NCBI RefSeq assembly: GCF_000378185.1
Contig: NZ_KB899385.1
Coordinates: forward strand, 1-64,000
Source of the DNA: Salinimonas chungwhensis DSM 16280
GTDB lineage: Bacteria; Pseudomonadota; Gammaproteobacteria; Enterobacterales; Alteromonadaceae
Direction of reading: 5' to 3'
DNA: 64,000 nt
Under the pieces are notes generated by a model. The model saw only the letters and a program-made list of their open reading frames with translations, did not search any database and was not told the origin of the DNA. A program made the translations under genes and the position numbers. This document shows, one piece after another, positions 62,938 to 64,000 of the stretch (the first letter of the stretch is position 1; the number at the start of each line of letters is the position of its first letter).

Positions 62938-62972
62938 GAAAAAACCGGCAGACCAACAATCAGCCTGCCGGC
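62938..62972 (-). terminator. Strong terminator behind the 92-aa gene
   Basis: On the minus strand CCGGCAG, thirteen bases, CTGCCGG, then TTTTTTC. Confidence 0.88.
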
Positions 62973-62988
62973 GCAGAGAGTTATTCGA

Positions 62989-63267
62989 TTAGACGAATAG
63001 TGATATTGCTTTGCGAATAGCTTTCACAGTTCCAACCGTTAGGCTGATAAACGAACCCAGCTTACGTTTGTGTTGCAATCGCATTAACGCAAAAAGCACA
63101 ATCAGTCCATACAGATTGAGCTGAAACCAGTCACCGGATAAGCCACCTGATTCAAGAATCAGCACTCCGCTGGTCATTGCTGCTTGAAAACATATACACC
63201 CAAACACTATCGCGTTAGCTAGGCTTGGCTCTGCAAATTTGTCCATGTTATTTTTTTTCTGGGACAT
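62989..63267 (-). CDS. Unknown small membrane protein
   Basis: 92 aa. AAGGT before the ATG. Two hydrophobic helices (about 17-38 and 45-63) and a basic C-terminus (QHKRKLGSFISLTVGTVKAIRK). No family recognised. Confidence 0.6.
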   Translation of the reverse strand: MSQKKNNMDKFAEPSLANAIVFGCICFQAAMTSGVLILESGGLSGDWFQLNLYGLIVLFALMRLQHKRKLGSFISLTVGTVKAIRKAISLFV

Positions 63268-63457
63268 AAAGATTACCTTTTATAAATTTATAAATTTAGT
63301 GTAGAGAACTTGTCCCCCTACACATATATAGTTTACCACTATGAGATATTGGCGCACCTTTCATGCCCGGAAAATACTATTAGGTTTCATATATTTAGCC
63401 ACATTCCAAACTCACAATTGAAGCCAAAGATTTCTTGAGTTCAAATTACGCTTTACC

Positions 63458-63481
63458 GCCGATAAGCGGTAGCGATTCGGC
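63458..63481. repeat. Hairpin repeat R5
   Basis: GCCGA and TCGGC form a five-base stem around TAAGCGGTAGCGAT. Confidence 0.5.
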
Positions 63482-63490
63482 TGCCCTAAG

Positions 63491-63520
63491 CAAAAAAAGC
63501 CCCTGTTATTAGGAGCTTTC
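63491..63520 (-). terminator. Terminator behind the 87-aa gene
   Basis: On the minus strand an imperfect stem AGCTCCT ... AGGGGCT followed by seven T. Confidence 0.65.
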
Positions 63521-63626
63521 TACATAAATAATTGTGGCTACAGTTCGAACATTGCCCAGGTAAGAGAAAGTAACTTGAATTAGGGTTGGAAGGTTCGTGC
63601 CCTTATTTTTGTTATTAAGGGTTTGT

Positions 63627-63890
63627 TTAACTATTTTTATCTATTAGAGCAAACCGGTTGTCCATGCAATCAAAAAATTTATCAATATCCTCTTCGAATT
63701 TTTGAGCATCGAGCTTCTTATCCATATCTGTTTCAAGCAAGCATTCCTGACTTTCCAGACTCTCTATTTCAAGTGAGAATGCAGTTGTATTATCTCTTTG
63801 CTTGATAGCATCGTAAGTCACCAGAAGGAGCAGGCCTGTTACTAATAATGACAAAGGTGAAACTTTTTCTTTAATGTTTTCAATCAACAT
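63627..63890 (-). CDS. Unknown small membrane-anchored protein
   Basis: 87 aa. One membrane helix at about 13-26, then an acidic helical cytoplasmic or periplasmic tail (LESQECLLETDMDKKLDAQKFEEDIDKFF). GGGA precedes the ATG at moderate spacing. Function unknown. Confidence 0.5.
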   Translation of the reverse strand: MLIENIKEKVSPLSLLVTGLLLLVTYDAIKQRDNTTAFSLEIESLESQECLLETDMDKKLDAQKFEEDIDKFFDCMDNRFALIDKNS

Positions 63891-63961
63891 ATTTAATATC
63901 CCATTCTCGTTTTTTGCTACGGGGATAACGTCACATACCCACCTATCAAAGCAAGTCGGGA

Positions 63962-63984
63962 GGAAGTGCCCTTAGGCCACTTCC
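63962..63984. terminator. Hairpin at the right window edge
   Basis: GGAAGTG, nine bases, CACTTCC. No T-run in view; may belong to a gene beyond the window. Confidence 0.35.
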
Positions 63985-64000
63985 CGCTCACTGGTGTTAG

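Larger units (their letters stand above)
63268..63626. other. Non-coding stretch
   Basis: 359 bases without a gene. Contains hairpin repeat R5 and the terminator of the downstream gene; nothing else recognised. Confidence 0.5.

Overview
The window looks like part of a large conjugative element (plasmid or ICE) of a marine gammaproteobacterium, probably Alteromonadales. This rests on protein style (an Alteromonas/Shewanella-like small outer-membrane barrel, a plasmid-type H-NS), moderate G+C and short hairpin repeats with a GATAGCGA core. I see no chromosomal housekeeping genes, tRNA, rRNA or CRISPR. No relaxase, replication initiator or oriT was recognised, so those must lie elsewhere if the element is self-transmissible. 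Host and replicon type are inference.

The core (3.6-53 kb) is a nearly complete Dot/Icm-type (type IVB, IncI-like) transfer system in several blocks. A minus-strand block at 17.4-3.6 kb runs orf129, a second IcmL/DotJ-like protein, icmL, icmK, icmE, two unknown genes, then icmG-icmC-icmD-icmJ-icmB. This is the Legionella icmM-L-K-E-G-C-D-J-B order, interrupted between icmE and icmG. Divergently, 17.5-33.9 kb (+) encodes a DsbC-like protein, an unknown 500-aa protein and a 4582-aa polyvalent protein with Toprim, DNA-methylase-like and SF2-helicase modules. 34.0-39.9 kb (+) carries three unknown genes followed by icmP (dotM) and icmO (dotL), the coupling complex. 45.6-40.0 kb (-) encodes exported proteins, including two clear Cys-rich paralogues and a third of similar build, plus a separate acidic protein. 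dotA is at 45.7-48.0 kb (+). 53.1-48.0 kb (-) is a tightly overlapping operon dotD-dotC-dotB-icmT-parM-parR-tcpQ/pilL-like, so a segregation-type actin is coupled to the transfer machinery. The chaperone genes icmQ/R/S/W are not seen, as in conjugative IncI-type systems.

The left edge (0-3.6 kb) has the tail of an IS110 transposase, a two-gene cassette sharing an IQAGGNVT motif, two doubtful small ORFs, an outer-membrane barrel gene and an H-NS-like gene. The right part (53-64 kb) has a tyrosine recombinase bracketed by related repeat clusters, a decayed IS3 transposase, a lipoprotein gene pair, about 2 kb of repeat-rich non-coding DNA, and a minus-strand series of small unknown genes, several followed by their own terminators, typical of plasmid accessory or leading regions.

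A 23-bp motif, CCCGATTTATYNNNNTTATT plus three bases, occurs at least seven times, always between genes and mostly 5' of transfer transcription units in the same orientation. It is the best candidate for a regulatory signal shared across the element.
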